NCBI GenBank assembly: GCA_900555355.1
Contig: USKV01000115.1
Span: forward strand, 1-5,446
Direction: 5' to 3'
DNA: 5,446 nucleotides
From: an uncultured Collinsella sp.
GTDB lineage: Bacteria; Actinomycetota; Coriobacteriia; Coriobacteriales; Coriobacteriaceae
Shown: piece after piece, positions 1 to 5,446 of the stretch
Layout of the letters: every line of letters begins with the position of its first letter
How positions within the stretch are numbered: the stretch's first letter is position 1
The notes under the pieces: model-generated
What the model saw: only the letters and a program-made list of their open reading frames with translations
Databases searched by the model: none
What the model was told of the DNA's origin: nothing
Program-made: the position numbers and the translations under genes

Positions 1-1392
1 CGCAATGCCGGTGGCTCGCGTCAGTTTACGCAACTGGGTTTTGAGCTCATCGGCGCGGGCGACACCGCGGGCGATGTCGAGATTGTCTCACTGGTCGCCG
101 AGGCCGTGCGCAAGCTGGCACTTCCCGGTGCGCGCATTATCGCGGGCAGTGTGCGTCCGTTTAAGGAATTGCTCGCGGTATGCGAGGATCGTGAGCTGGC
201 TGCCGAGGCCCTGCGCTGCGTGCACGCCAACGACTTTGTGGGCCTCGATGCCCGCGTGGCGGCAAGTGCCGAGCCCGAGGCCGTCAAGGCCGCCATTAGC
301 GAGTTACCGCGTCTGCACGGTGGTGCCGAGGTGCTCGACCGCGTCGACGCGTTGCTGGCTGCCGCCGGTATCGCCGCGCCGCTCACGCGCGAGCTGCGTG
401 CCCTGGTCGAGGGCCTGGCACCCGAGGACGTCCAGGTGCTGTCCTTCGACTTCTCCATAATGAACTCGTTTGATTACTACACGGGCCTGGTCTTTAAGGC
501 CTATGCCGGCGGCCTGCTCGATCCGGTCGGTTCGGGCGGACGATACGACTCCATCTTTACCGGTGCATTTGGCGACGGCATCGAGGTGCCGGCGGCGGGC
601 TTCGCCTTTTCGCTCGAGCGTCTGGAGGCCGCGCGCACCTCGGTCGAGGACGCCGCTTCCGATGGCGATCACGCCGCGGGCCGTGGCGCCGAGGGCCCGC
701 TGCGCATTGCCGTGCCCAAGGGCTCGCTTAAGGCCGATACGCTCGACGTGCTCGAGGCCGCGGGTCTGGACGTCTCTGAGCTGCGTGACCCCGGCCGTCA
801 CCTGATTGTGCGCGGTCGCGACATGCGTGCCGGCGAGGGCACGGTCGGCGATATCGAGTTTGTCATCGTGCGTCCCAGCGACGCGCCCGCCTTTGTGGGC
901 TGCGGCGGTGCCGACTGCGGCATCTGCGGCTGGGACTCGCTCATCGAGGCAGACCTCAACCTGCTGCAGCTGGTCGATCTGGGCTACGGCCTGTGCACTT
1001 TCATTGAGGCGGAGCCCGCATGGCGCGCCGGTCAGGCCGAGCGCAACTACGCCCGTCGCGGGTCGCTTCGCGTGGCCACCAAGTATCCGCGCATCGCGAG
1101 CGCCTGGTATGCCGAGCGCGGCGTGAATGCCGACATCGTCTCGCTGCACGGCAATATCGAGTTAGGCTCCATCGTCGGCATGACCGACCGCATCGTGGAC
1201 ATTACCGCCACGGGTGCCACGCTGCGCGACAACGACCTGGTCATCACCGGCCGCATTATGGACTGCACGGCCCGCTTCTTCGTCAACCCAGGTGCCGCGC
1301 GCTTGGATCCGCGCGTTCGCAACTTGGCCGATCGCCTGGCTGCTGCCGTGAAGGACAAACATTTTGAGCCCGTCGCGGGCTCGGCACAATAG
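1..1392 (+). CDS. hisZ/hisG: HisZ-HisG fusion: ATP phosphoribosyltransferase regulatory plus catalytic subunit, 5'-truncated
   Basis: This gene makes the committed enzyme of histidine synthesis, which joins ATP and PRPP to form phosphoribosyl-ATP. The frame is open from base 1, so the start lies upstream; 463 residues are visible. Residues 1 to about 213 are a class II aminoacyl-tRNA-synthetase-like HisZ core: RQFTQLGFELIG near residue 7 (motif 2 region), FDYYTG with D158, and GGRYD at 179-183, followed by GFAFSLERL. The Arg before DYYTG in true HisRS is replaced by MNSF, fitting a non-catalytic HisZ. A linker of about 20 residues rich in Ala, Gly and acidic residues leads, with no stop and no in-frame ATG, GTG or TTG, into a short-form HisG from residue 234 (LRIAVPKGSL). 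This domain has LRVATKYP, HGNIELG and the PRPP loop D400-ITATGATL. HisG sits where an anticodon-binding domain would be in HisRS. Three Cys (301, 306, 309) in the HisG core are unusual. Feedback inhibition by histidine through HisZ is known for the family; here it is inferred. Confidence 0.93.
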   Translation, partial: RNAGGSRQFTQLGFELIGAGDTAGDVEIVSLVAEAVRKLALPGARIIAGSVRPFKELLAVCEDRELAAEALRCVHANDFVGLDARVAASAEPEAVKAAISELPRLHGGAEVLDRVDALLAAAGIAAPLTRELRALVEGLAPEDVQVLSFDFSIMNSFDYYTGLVFKAYAGGLLDPVGSGGRYDSIFTGAFGDGIEVPAAGFAFSLERLEAARTSVEDAASDGDHAAGRGAEGPLRIAVPKGSLKADTLDVLEAAGLDVSELRDPGRHLIVRGRDMRAGEGTVGDIEFVIVRPSDAPAFVGCGGADCGICGWDSLIEADLNLLQLVDLGYGLCTFIEAEPAWRAGQAERNYARRGSLRVATKYPRIASAWYAERGVNADIVSLHGNIELGSIVGMTDRIVDITATGATLRDNDLVITGRIMDCTARFFVNPGAARLDPRVRNLADRLAAAVKDKHFEPVAGSAQ

Positions 1393-1419
1393 TGCGAGCA
1401 CGCACGGGCACCCCCATAT

Positions 1420-1452
1420 CCGGGCTGCGGACCGATTGGCGCCGCTGCCCGG
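1420..1452 (+). promoter_or_regulatory. Imperfect GC-rich stem-loop followed by a T5 run, between hisZG and hisD
   Basis: CCGGGC at 1420-1425 pairs with GCCCGG at 1447-1452. After a T-T mismatch (1426/1446), GCGG at 1427-1430 pairs with CCGC at 1442-1445, and CC/GG inside can close a GATT loop. A run of five T follows at 1460-1464, seven bases after the stem. That spacing is too wide for a textbook intrinsic terminator. It could be a weak or partial terminator, an RNA-processing or stabilising hairpin, or chance in GC-rich DNA. It lies in the longest gap of the operon, which fits a role in setting the level of hisZG relative to the downstream genes. Confidence 0.35.
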
Positions 1453-1484
1453 CATCTCGTTTTTCAAACGCAACCTCGACCGAT

Positions 1485-1490
1485 AGGAGA
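1485..1490 (+). promoter_or_regulatory. Ribosome-binding site of hisD
   Basis: AGGAGA lies a few bases upstream of the ATG at 1498, with GGAG ending eight bases before it. It fixes the hisD start: the in-frame stretch upstream, back to the hisZG stop, contains no ATG, GTG or TTG. Confidence 0.85.
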
Positions 1491-1497
1491 TACCGAA

Positions 1498-2919
1498 ATG
1501 AAGACCATCAAGCTTGCTCCCGGTGAGCGACTCGTTACCAACCAGCTCAACCGTAAGGGCGTGCTGCCGCAAAACATTGTTGACGCCGCCCGCGATATCG
1601 TGGCCAACGTGCGTGCCAACGGCGATGCCGCGGTGCGCGATTACTGCCAGCGTTTTGACGGTGTTGAACTGCAGAGTTTTCGCCTGCCGCAGGAGCAGAT
1701 CGATGCCGCGCTCGAAGGCCTCGATCCCGCTTTTGTCGCCGCGCTCGAGAAGGCCGCGCGCCAGATTCGCGAGTTCCACCAGCGCGAGATCGAGCAGAGC
1801 TGGTTTACCACGCGTGCGGACGGCACGATGCTCGGCGTTAAGGTGACCCCGCTCGCGGCGGCTGGCATCTATGTGCCGGGCGGTCGCGCGCAGTATCCCT
1901 CCACGGTGCTCATGAACGCCATTCCCGCCAAGGTTGCCGGCGTCAAGCGCGTGGTCATGGTGACACCGCCGCAAAAGGACGGCCTCATCAGCCCCTACAC
2001 GCTCGCCGCGGCAAAGCTCGGCGGCGTGGACGAAATCTATATGGTGGGCGGCGCTCAGGCCGTGGCCGCGCTGGCGTACGGTACCGAGACCATTCCGCGT
2101 GTCGATAAAATCACCGGTCCGGGCAACGCCTTTGTCGCCGCGGCCAAGCAGATTGTCTCGGGCGACGTGGGAATCGACATGGTCGCTGGCCCCTCCGAAG
2201 TTTGCGTGCTGGCCGATGCCACGGCCAAGCCCATGGTGGTCGCTGCCGACCTGATGGCCCAGGCCGAGCACGATCCGCTGGCAGCCTGCTATCTGGTGAC
2301 TTGCGACGAGCAGTTTGCGCGCGAGGTCGAGGCGGGCATCGACATTCTAGTGACGCAGTCCCCGCGTGCCGAGATCACGCGTGCCTCACTCGATAACGAG
2401 GGCACCATCGTGGTGGCCGCCGACATGGCCGCTGCCGTCGAGGCGGTGAACACCGTGGCGCCCGAGCACCTGGAGCTGCACTGCAAGGATGCGATGGGCC
2501 TACTTGGCGGTATTCGCAACGCCGGTGCCATCTTTGTGGGCGCTTGGAGCTCCGAGCCGCTCGGCGATTATGTTGCCGGCCCCAACCACACGCTGCCGAC
2601 CGGCGGCACGGCCATGTTCTCCAACCCGCTTTCGGTCGAAGAGTTCGTTAAGCGCTCGAGCGTCATTTGCTATACGCCCGAGGGTCTGCTCTCCGACGCT
2701 CCCGCTACGCAGCGCCTGGCCGAGGCCGAGGGCCTGTGGGCACACGCGCTTTCCGCCGCTCTTCGTCGCCGTGTGCTGGAACAGGGCGAGGATGCCGTGA
2801 GTGCCGAGTCGCTGGCCGCGGCCGACCTGACCAAGGTCGCCTGGCCGGGCGATACGACCGCGACGGTCGCCGAGGGCGTGGACCTGGCTTCCGCTAGCGC
2901 GACCGGCGAGGAGGCCTAA
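1498..2919 (+). CDS. hisD: Histidinol dehydrogenase
   Basis: This zinc- and NAD-dependent cytoplasmic enzyme performs the last two steps of the pathway, oxidising L-histidinol through histidinal to L-histidine. The 473-residue product carries the family motifs in order: [21 protein letters not shown] (from V183), [28 protein letters not shown] and [15 protein letters not shown]. The four zinc ligands are Q255, H258, D357 and H416, and the catalytic pair is E323 and H324. All are offset by exactly three from my recollection of E. coli HisD numbering, so the core is intact and ungapped over that span. After H416 the protein runs about 40 residues beyond the usual C-terminus (near 430), ending in an Ala-, acid- and Thr-rich tail without recognisable motifs. 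The ATG at 1498 has a good ribosome-binding site, and the following gene starts one base after the stop, implying co-transcription and coupled translation. Confidence 0.97.
   Translation: MKTIKLAPGERLVTNQLNRKGVLPQNIVDAARDIVANVRANGDAAVRDYCQRFDGVELQSFRLPQEQIDAALEGLDPAFVAALEKAARQIREFHQREIEQSWFTTRADGTMLGVKVTPLAAAGIYVPGGRAQYPSTVLMNAIPAKVAGVKRVVMVTPPQKDGLISPYTLAAAKLGGVDEIYMVGGAQAVAALAYGTETIPRVDKITGPGNAFVAAAKQIVSGDVGIDMVAGPSEVCVLADATAKPMVVAADLMAQAEHDPLAACYLVTCDEQFAREVEAGIDILVTQSPRAEITRASLDNEGTIVVAADMAAAVEAVNTVAPEHLELHCKDAMGLLGGIRNAGAIFVGAWSSEPLGDYVAGPNHTLPTGGTAMFSNPLSVEEFVKRSSVICYTPEGLLSDAPATQRLAEAEGLWAHALSAALRRRVLEQGEDAVSAESLAAADLTKVAWPGDTTATVAEGVDLASASATGEEA
2909..2914 (+). promoter_or_regulatory. 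Ribosome-binding site of hisC inside the end of hisD
   Basis: A perfect AGGAGG is formed by the last sense codons of hisD (Glu-Glu-Ala), six bases before the hisC ATG at 2921. It decides the hisC start over the in-frame ATG at 2942, which has no such site. Because it lies inside hisD, translation of hisD probably opens this site and couples the two genes. Confidence 0.88.
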
Positions 2920-2920
2920 T

Positions 2921-4036
2921 ATGGCCGAGCTGACGTCTCGCATGAAGGAGCTCGTCCAGCCCTACTTGGCCGGCATTGAGTCCTACGATCCCAACTTTAC
3001 GTCCACGCGCATCAACCTTTCGGCCAACGAGAACACCTATCCCGTGCCGGCCGGCGTGCGCGAGGCGGTCGACGCCGCCCTGGCTGCTACACCGCTCAAC
3101 CGCTATCCCGATCCCATGTCCAACGACCTGCGCGACGAGCTTGCTGCCTGGCATGGTGTGGCGCGCGAGAACATCTGCGTGGGAAACGGCGGCGACGAGC
3201 TGCTCTATAACTACCTGCTGGCGTTTGGCGGCGCGGGGCGGACCCTGCTCAACTGTCCGCCGTGCTTTAGCGAGTATGCGTTCTTTGCATCGCTCTGTCA
3301 GACCGAGGTGCGCGACGTGTGGCGCGACCCGGCGACCTTTGAGCTCGACCAAGCTGCTGTGCTTGCGGCCGCGCCCGAGTGCAACCTGGCCATCGTGACC
3401 TCGCCCAACAATCCTACGGGCGACGTAGCACCGCTCGACTTTGTCGCAGCGCTGTGCGATGCGTGTCCCGGCATGGTCATGGTCGACGAGGCCTACGTTG
3501 AGTTTGCCGACGATTCGTTTGGCGCGGCCACCACGGCGCAGGGACTTATCGCCGAGCATCCCAACCTGGTGATTCTGCATACGCTGTCCAAGGCGTTTGG
3601 CGCCGCCGGTACGCGTCTGGGCTATGTGATCGCGGCGTCCGAGGTCATCGACGTGTTCGCGGCGATTCGCCAGATCTATTCGGTTAATGTGCTGAGCCAG
3701 GCCGCAGCGCTTGCCTGCGTGCGTGCCCGCGATGCGTACGCGCCCGTGGTGGCACAGGTCGCATCCGAGCGCGAGCGCGAGCTGGCCGCTCTGCGTGCGA
3801 TGGCTGCCGAGGGCTTGCCCGTGGAGGCATGGCCGAGCGCGGCGAACTTTGTGCTCGTACGCACGCCACATGCCACGCGCGTGCGCGAGCGTCTGCGCGA
3901 CGAGTATTCGATTTTGGTGCGCGACTTTAGCTATGCGCCGGGCCTTGCGGACTGCCTGCGCATCACCGTAGGCACGCCGCAGGAAAACGATGAGGTGCTG
4001 GCTGCGTTTGCCGCGCTGGTGAAGGAGGAGATGTAG
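2921..4036 (+). CDS. hisC: Histidinol-phosphate aminotransferase
   Basis: This PLP-dependent fold-type I (class I/II) aminotransferase converts imidazole acetol phosphate and glutamate to histidinol phosphate and 2-oxoglutarate in the cytoplasm. The 371 residues are close to the usual family length. Motifs seen: INLSANEN near the N-terminus (substrate side), NRYPDP, GNGGDELL (cofactor phosphate region), TSPNNPTG, VDEAYVEF with D189 and Y192 that contact the PLP ring, TLSKAFGAAGTRLGY with K224 as the Schiff-base lysine, and CLRITVGT with R347 binding the substrate carboxylate or phosphate end. The spacing D189-Y192 and the LRITVGT motif are typical of HisC rather than of aspartate or aromatic aminotransferases, although some HisC-type enzymes also act on aromatic amino acids. 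The gene is packed between hisD (1-base gap) and hisB (no gap), which settles the pathway role. Confidence 0.96.
   Translation: MAELTSRMKELVQPYLAGIESYDPNFTSTRINLSANENTYPVPAGVREAVDAALAATPLNRYPDPMSNDLRDELAAWHGVARENICVGNGGDELLYNYLLAFGGAGRTLLNCPPCFSEYAFFASLCQTEVRDVWRDPATFELDQAAVLAAAPECNLAIVTSPNNPTGDVAPLDFVAALCDACPGMVMVDEAYVEFADDSFGAATTAQGLIAEHPNLVILHTLSKAFGAAGTRLGYVIAASEVIDVFAAIRQIYSVNVLSQAAALACVRARDAYAPVVAQVASERERELAALRAMAAEGLPVEAWPSAANFVLVRTPHATRVRERLRDEYSILVRDFSYAPGLADCLRITVGTPQENDEVLAAFAALVKEEM
4023..4028 (+). promoter_or_regulatory. Ribosome-binding site of hisB inside the end of hisC
   Basis: AGGAGG, part of a longer AAGGAGGAG run, lies in the last Lys-Glu-Glu codons of hisC, eight bases before the hisB ATG at 4037. 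The junction reads ATGTAGATG: the first ATG is the final Met codon of hisC, the TAG is its stop and the second ATG starts hisB, so terminating ribosomes could restart directly. Confidence 0.87.
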
Positions 4037-4624
4037 ATGGACCGCTATGCCGAGGTAACCCGCAAGACGGGCGAGACCGACATTGTCGTCAAGCTCGACC
4101 TGGATGGAACCGGTGCGTGCGATATCTCGACCGGCGTGCCGTTTTTCGACCACATGCTCAACGCCTTTGGCCGCCATGGCCTGTTCGATCTGACGGTGCA
4201 CGCGGTGGGCGACGTGGAGGTCGATGCGCACCACACCGTCGAGGACACGGGCATTGTGCTGGGCGAGGCGTTCTGCCAGGCGCTGGGCGACAAGGCAGGC
4301 ATTACGCGCTTTGCCGATGCAGCGATCGCCATGGACGAGACGCTTGTGATGGCTGCTGTTGATATCTCGGGCCGCGGGCAGGCCTACTGCGAGCTGCCCG
4401 TGCCGACCGAGCGCGTGGGCAGCTTCGATACCGAGCTGGCCGTCGAGTTCTTCTACGCCTTTGCGCGCGATGCCAAGCTCACGCTGCACGTGCGCGAGCT
4501 GGCGGGCGGCAACTCGCATCACATTATCGAGGCCGCCTTTAAGGCCGTGGGCCGCACGATGCGTCACGCCTGCGAGCTCGATTCCCGCGTGCAGGGCATC
4601 CCCAGCACCAAGGGCTCGCTGTAA
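4037..4624 (+). CDS. hisB: Imidazoleglycerol-phosphate dehydratase (monofunctional)
   Basis: This manganese enzyme removes water from D-erythro-imidazole glycerol phosphate to give imidazole acetol phosphate, the substrate of the neighbouring HisC. The 195-residue length matches single-domain dehydratases. Metal-binding and catalytic motifs of both half-domains are present: FFDHML with H39, DAHHTVEDTGIVLGEA with H65, H66 and E69, and GGNSHHIIEAAFKA with H161, H162 and E165. The C-terminal IPSTKGSL is also a family signature. There is no N-terminal haloacid-dehalogenase phosphatase domain as in the bifunctional E. coli HisB, so histidinol-phosphate phosphatase must come from another gene not in this window. 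The start is set by the strong ribosome-binding site in hisC and by the abutting stop-start junction. Hexa-histidine-like motifs here are metal ligands, not a tag. Confidence 0.97.
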   Translation: MDRYAEVTRKTGETDIVVKLDLDGTGACDISTGVPFFDHMLNAFGRHGLFDLTVHAVGDVEVDAHHTVEDTGIVLGEAFCQALGDKAGITRFADAAIAMDETLVMAAVDISGRGQAYCELPVPTERVGSFDTELAVEFFYAFARDAKLTLHVRELAGGNSHHIIEAAFKAVGRTMRHACELDSRVQGIPSTKGSL

Positions 4625-4668
4625 CCGCCACAAAGGGACAGGTTTTGAATTGAAAAAGGGAGGGTCGC
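4625..4668 (+). other. 44-base intergenic spacer, locally AT-richer, possible repeat remnant
   Basis: This spacer breaks an otherwise gapless hisC-hisB-hisH-hisA run. It contains AAAGGGACAGGTTTTG at 4632-4647, followed by a near-palindromic TTTTGAATTGAAAA at 4643-4656, whose A/T richness differs from the surrounding DNA. The right edge supplies the hisH ribosome-binding site. The GGGACAGGTTTTGAATT-like string resembles short dispersed intergenic repeats seen in some bacterial genomes, but one copy in one window cannot prove this. No convincing promoter pair or terminator stem was recognised. Confidence 0.4.
4658..4663 (+). promoter_or_regulatory. Ribosome-binding site of hisH, supporting a GTG start
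   Basis: GGGAGG lies five bases before the GTG at 4669. No in-frame ATG occurs nearby, and starting at this GTG gives MGEPKIVVVDYHKGNL, the normal first beta strand of HisH, so the GTG start is well supported. Confidence 0.8.
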
Positions 4669-5370
4669 GTGGGCGAACCGAAGATCGTGGTGGTCGACTA
4701 CCACAAGGGCAACTTGTCGAGCGTTGTGCGCGGGCTTGCGCGCGCCGGTGCCGCTGCCTGCACGTCGGACGACCCGGAGCAGATCCGCCGCGCCGACGGC
4801 CTGGTCATCCCGGGCGTGGGTGCGTTCTACGATGCGATTGCCTTTATGCGCGAGAGCGGCGAGGCGGACGCGGTGCTCGACGCCGTTGCGGCCGGAACTC
4901 CGCTGCTCGGCATCTGCCTGGGCCTTCAGCTCTTTTTTGAGCGTGGCAACGAGGGCGTGCCTGCGGACGAGGGCATGGCTGCAGACGGCAGCACCCCTGA
5001 GCAGTCTGGCGGCCCCTGGGTCGATGGCCTGGGCATCATGCGCGGTTCGTGCACGCGCTTGGAGTCGAGTCGCCTGAAGGTGCCGCACGTGGGCTGGGAC
5101 CAGGTGCACATGACGCCCGCCGGGGCGGCCGATCCGTTGCTCGCCGGTTTTGCCGAGGGCGCCAACATGTACTTCACCCACAGCTACGCGGTGGCCGACG
5201 ACGCCGATGCCGCCGATGTGCTGGCGCGCACGCACTATACGCGGAGCTTCCCGTGCATCGTGCGCCATGGCAGCGTGTGGGGCTGCCAGTTCCATCCCGA
5301 GAAATCCTCCGCGCTGGGTCAGCGCATCCTTAAGAACTTCGTCAACATCGTCGAGGAGGCTGGCCGATGA
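4669..5370 (+). CDS. hisH: Imidazole glycerol phosphate synthase, glutamine amidotransferase subunit
   Basis: HisH hydrolyses glutamine and channels ammonia to HisF, which cleaves PRFAR into imidazole glycerol phosphate and AICAR. The 233-residue protein is a class I (triad) glutamine amidotransferase. It shows VDYHKGNLSSV (residues 9-19), PGVGAF at 48-53, the nucleophile elbow GICLGLQLFF with C83, VPHVGWDQV, FTHSYAV and QFHPEKS with H209 and E211 completing the triad. It is longer than the usual roughly 200 residues. Most of the excess is a Gly-, acid- and Pro-rich stretch around residues 96-117, between the elbow strand and GLGIMRG, which looks like a surface-loop insertion. All catalytic residues remain, so activity is expected. 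It starts with GTG after a 44-base gap, and its stop overlaps the hisA start by four bases. The HisF partner is not in view and is expected downstream. Confidence 0.96.
   Translation: MGEPKIVVVDYHKGNLSSVVRGLARAGAAACTSDDPEQIRRADGLVIPGVGAFYDAIAFMRESGEADAVLDAVAAGTPLLGICLGLQLFFERGNEGVPADEGMAADGSTPEQSGGPWVDGLGIMRGSCTRLESSRLKVPHVGWDQVHMTPAGAADPLLAGFAEGANMYFTHSYAVADDADAADVLARTHYTRSFPCIVRHGSVWGCQFHPEKSSALGQRILKNFVNIVEEAGR
5354..5359 (+). promoter_or_regulatory. Ribosome-binding site of hisA inside the end of hisH
   Basis: A perfect AGGAGG within the Glu-Glu-Ala codons of hisH lies seven bases before the hisA ATG at 5367. With the ATGA overlap it supports translational coupling of HisH and HisA. Confidence 0.87.
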
Positions 5371-5446
5371 TCCTGTTTCCCGCAATCGATCTGATCGGCG
5401 GCAAGGTTGTGCGCCTGGAGCGCGGCGACCGCAGTCGCTGCAAGGT
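5367..5446 (+). CDS. hisA: ProFAR isomerase (HisA), N-terminal fragment cut by window end
   Basis: Only 26 codons and two bases are visible, reading MILFPAIDLIGGKVVRLERG and then DRSRCK. The ILFPAIDL-GGK-VRL-GD pattern is the first beta strand and loop of the HisA TIM barrel, with D8 at the position of the catalytic aspartate. HisF, the paralogue, normally begins with an AKRIIPCLDV-type strand, so HisA is much the better match. The enzyme opens the ribose of ProFAR by an Amadori rearrangement to give PRFAR, the substrate of the HisH-HisF complex. The start overlaps the hisH stop as ATGA. In some actinobacteria this family is the dual PriA enzyme that also serves tryptophan synthesis; the fragment is too short to tell. 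Confidence 0.9.
   Translation, partial: MILFPAIDLIGGKVVRLERGDRSRCK

Noticed and set aside
662..805. An ATG at 662 as a possible separate start for HisG.
   Set aside because: It is in a different frame from HisG and would need a frameshift; the HisZ-HisG frame is continuous and no homopolymer suggests an error.
304..1149. A 281-codon minus-strand frame opposite hisZG.
   Set aside because: Its composition mirrors the HisZG codons and it has no domain or supporting context.
1420..1464. Calling the hairpin before hisD a true intrinsic terminator.
   Set aside because: The T run begins seven bases after the stem and is only five long, the stem has a mismatch, and the downstream genes complete the same pathway, so full termination is unlikely.
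1162..2271. A 369-codon minus-strand frame over the hisZG end and hisD start.
   Set aside because: It is antisense to two confident genes and crosses their intergenic gap, with low-complexity composition and no family motif, so it is a compositional shadow.
4505..4531. His-His motifs in HisB as a possible engineered or metal-transport feature.
   Set aside because: GGNSHHIIEA and DAHHTVED are the standard manganese-binding motifs of the dehydratase.
2894..4633. A 579-codon open frame on the minus strand across hisC and hisB.
   Set aside because: It lies wholly opposite genes with intact catalytic motifs, its translation is His-, Arg- and Ala-rich with no recognisable domain, and long antisense frames are expected in GC-rich coding DNA.
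4564..5385. A 273-codon minus-strand frame opposite hisH.
   Set aside because: It is antisense to hisH with its intact Cys-His-Glu triad, and nothing in the translation is recognisable.

Overview
The window is a compact stretch of a histidine-biosynthesis operon, all on the + strand and coding almost end to end. In order it holds a hisZ-hisG fusion (5' end cut off by the window edge), hisD, hisC, hisB, hisH and the first 26 codons of hisA. Each identification rests on active-site motifs that can be read directly in the translation. No mobile element, CRISPR array, tRNA or rRNA was seen, and no stretch longer than 300 bases lacks a gene.

The DNA is strongly GC-rich with G/C-ending codons, and every gene has a clear GGAGG-type ribosome-binding site. 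It uses the short-form HisG with a HisZ partner. Typical high-GC actinomycetes have the long HisG without HisZ, so a Coriobacteriia-type actinobacterium such as Collinsella is the best guess. That assignment is an inference from composition and gene content, not a proven identity.

Layout: 1-1392 encodes the HisZ core running straight into a complete HisG domain. 1393-1497 is a 105-base gap containing a GC-rich imperfect stem-loop, a T5 run and the hisD ribosome-binding site. 1498-2919 is hisD. hisC (2921-4036) starts one base after the hisD stop, and hisB (4037-4624) starts directly after the hisC stop. A 44-base, locally AT-richer gap (4625-4668) precedes hisH (4669-5370, GTG start). hisA begins at 5367, overlapping hisH by four bases.

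How the genes work together: HisZG makes phosphoribosyl-ATP, the committed step. HisA isomerises ProFAR to PRFAR. HisH, with HisF (presumably downstream), makes imidazole glycerol phosphate and AICAR. HisB dehydrates imidazole glycerol phosphate, HisC transaminates the product to histidinol phosphate, and HisD oxidises histidinol to histidine. Not seen here are HisI/HisE, HisF and a histidinol-phosphate phosphatase; HisB lacks a phosphatase domain, so that enzyme must be elsewhere.

This is mostly an ordinary biosynthetic operon. The points that merit a second look are the in-frame HisZ-HisG fusion, the hairpin before hisD, the odd spacer before hisH, and small lineage-type insertions or extensions in HisG, HisD and HisH.
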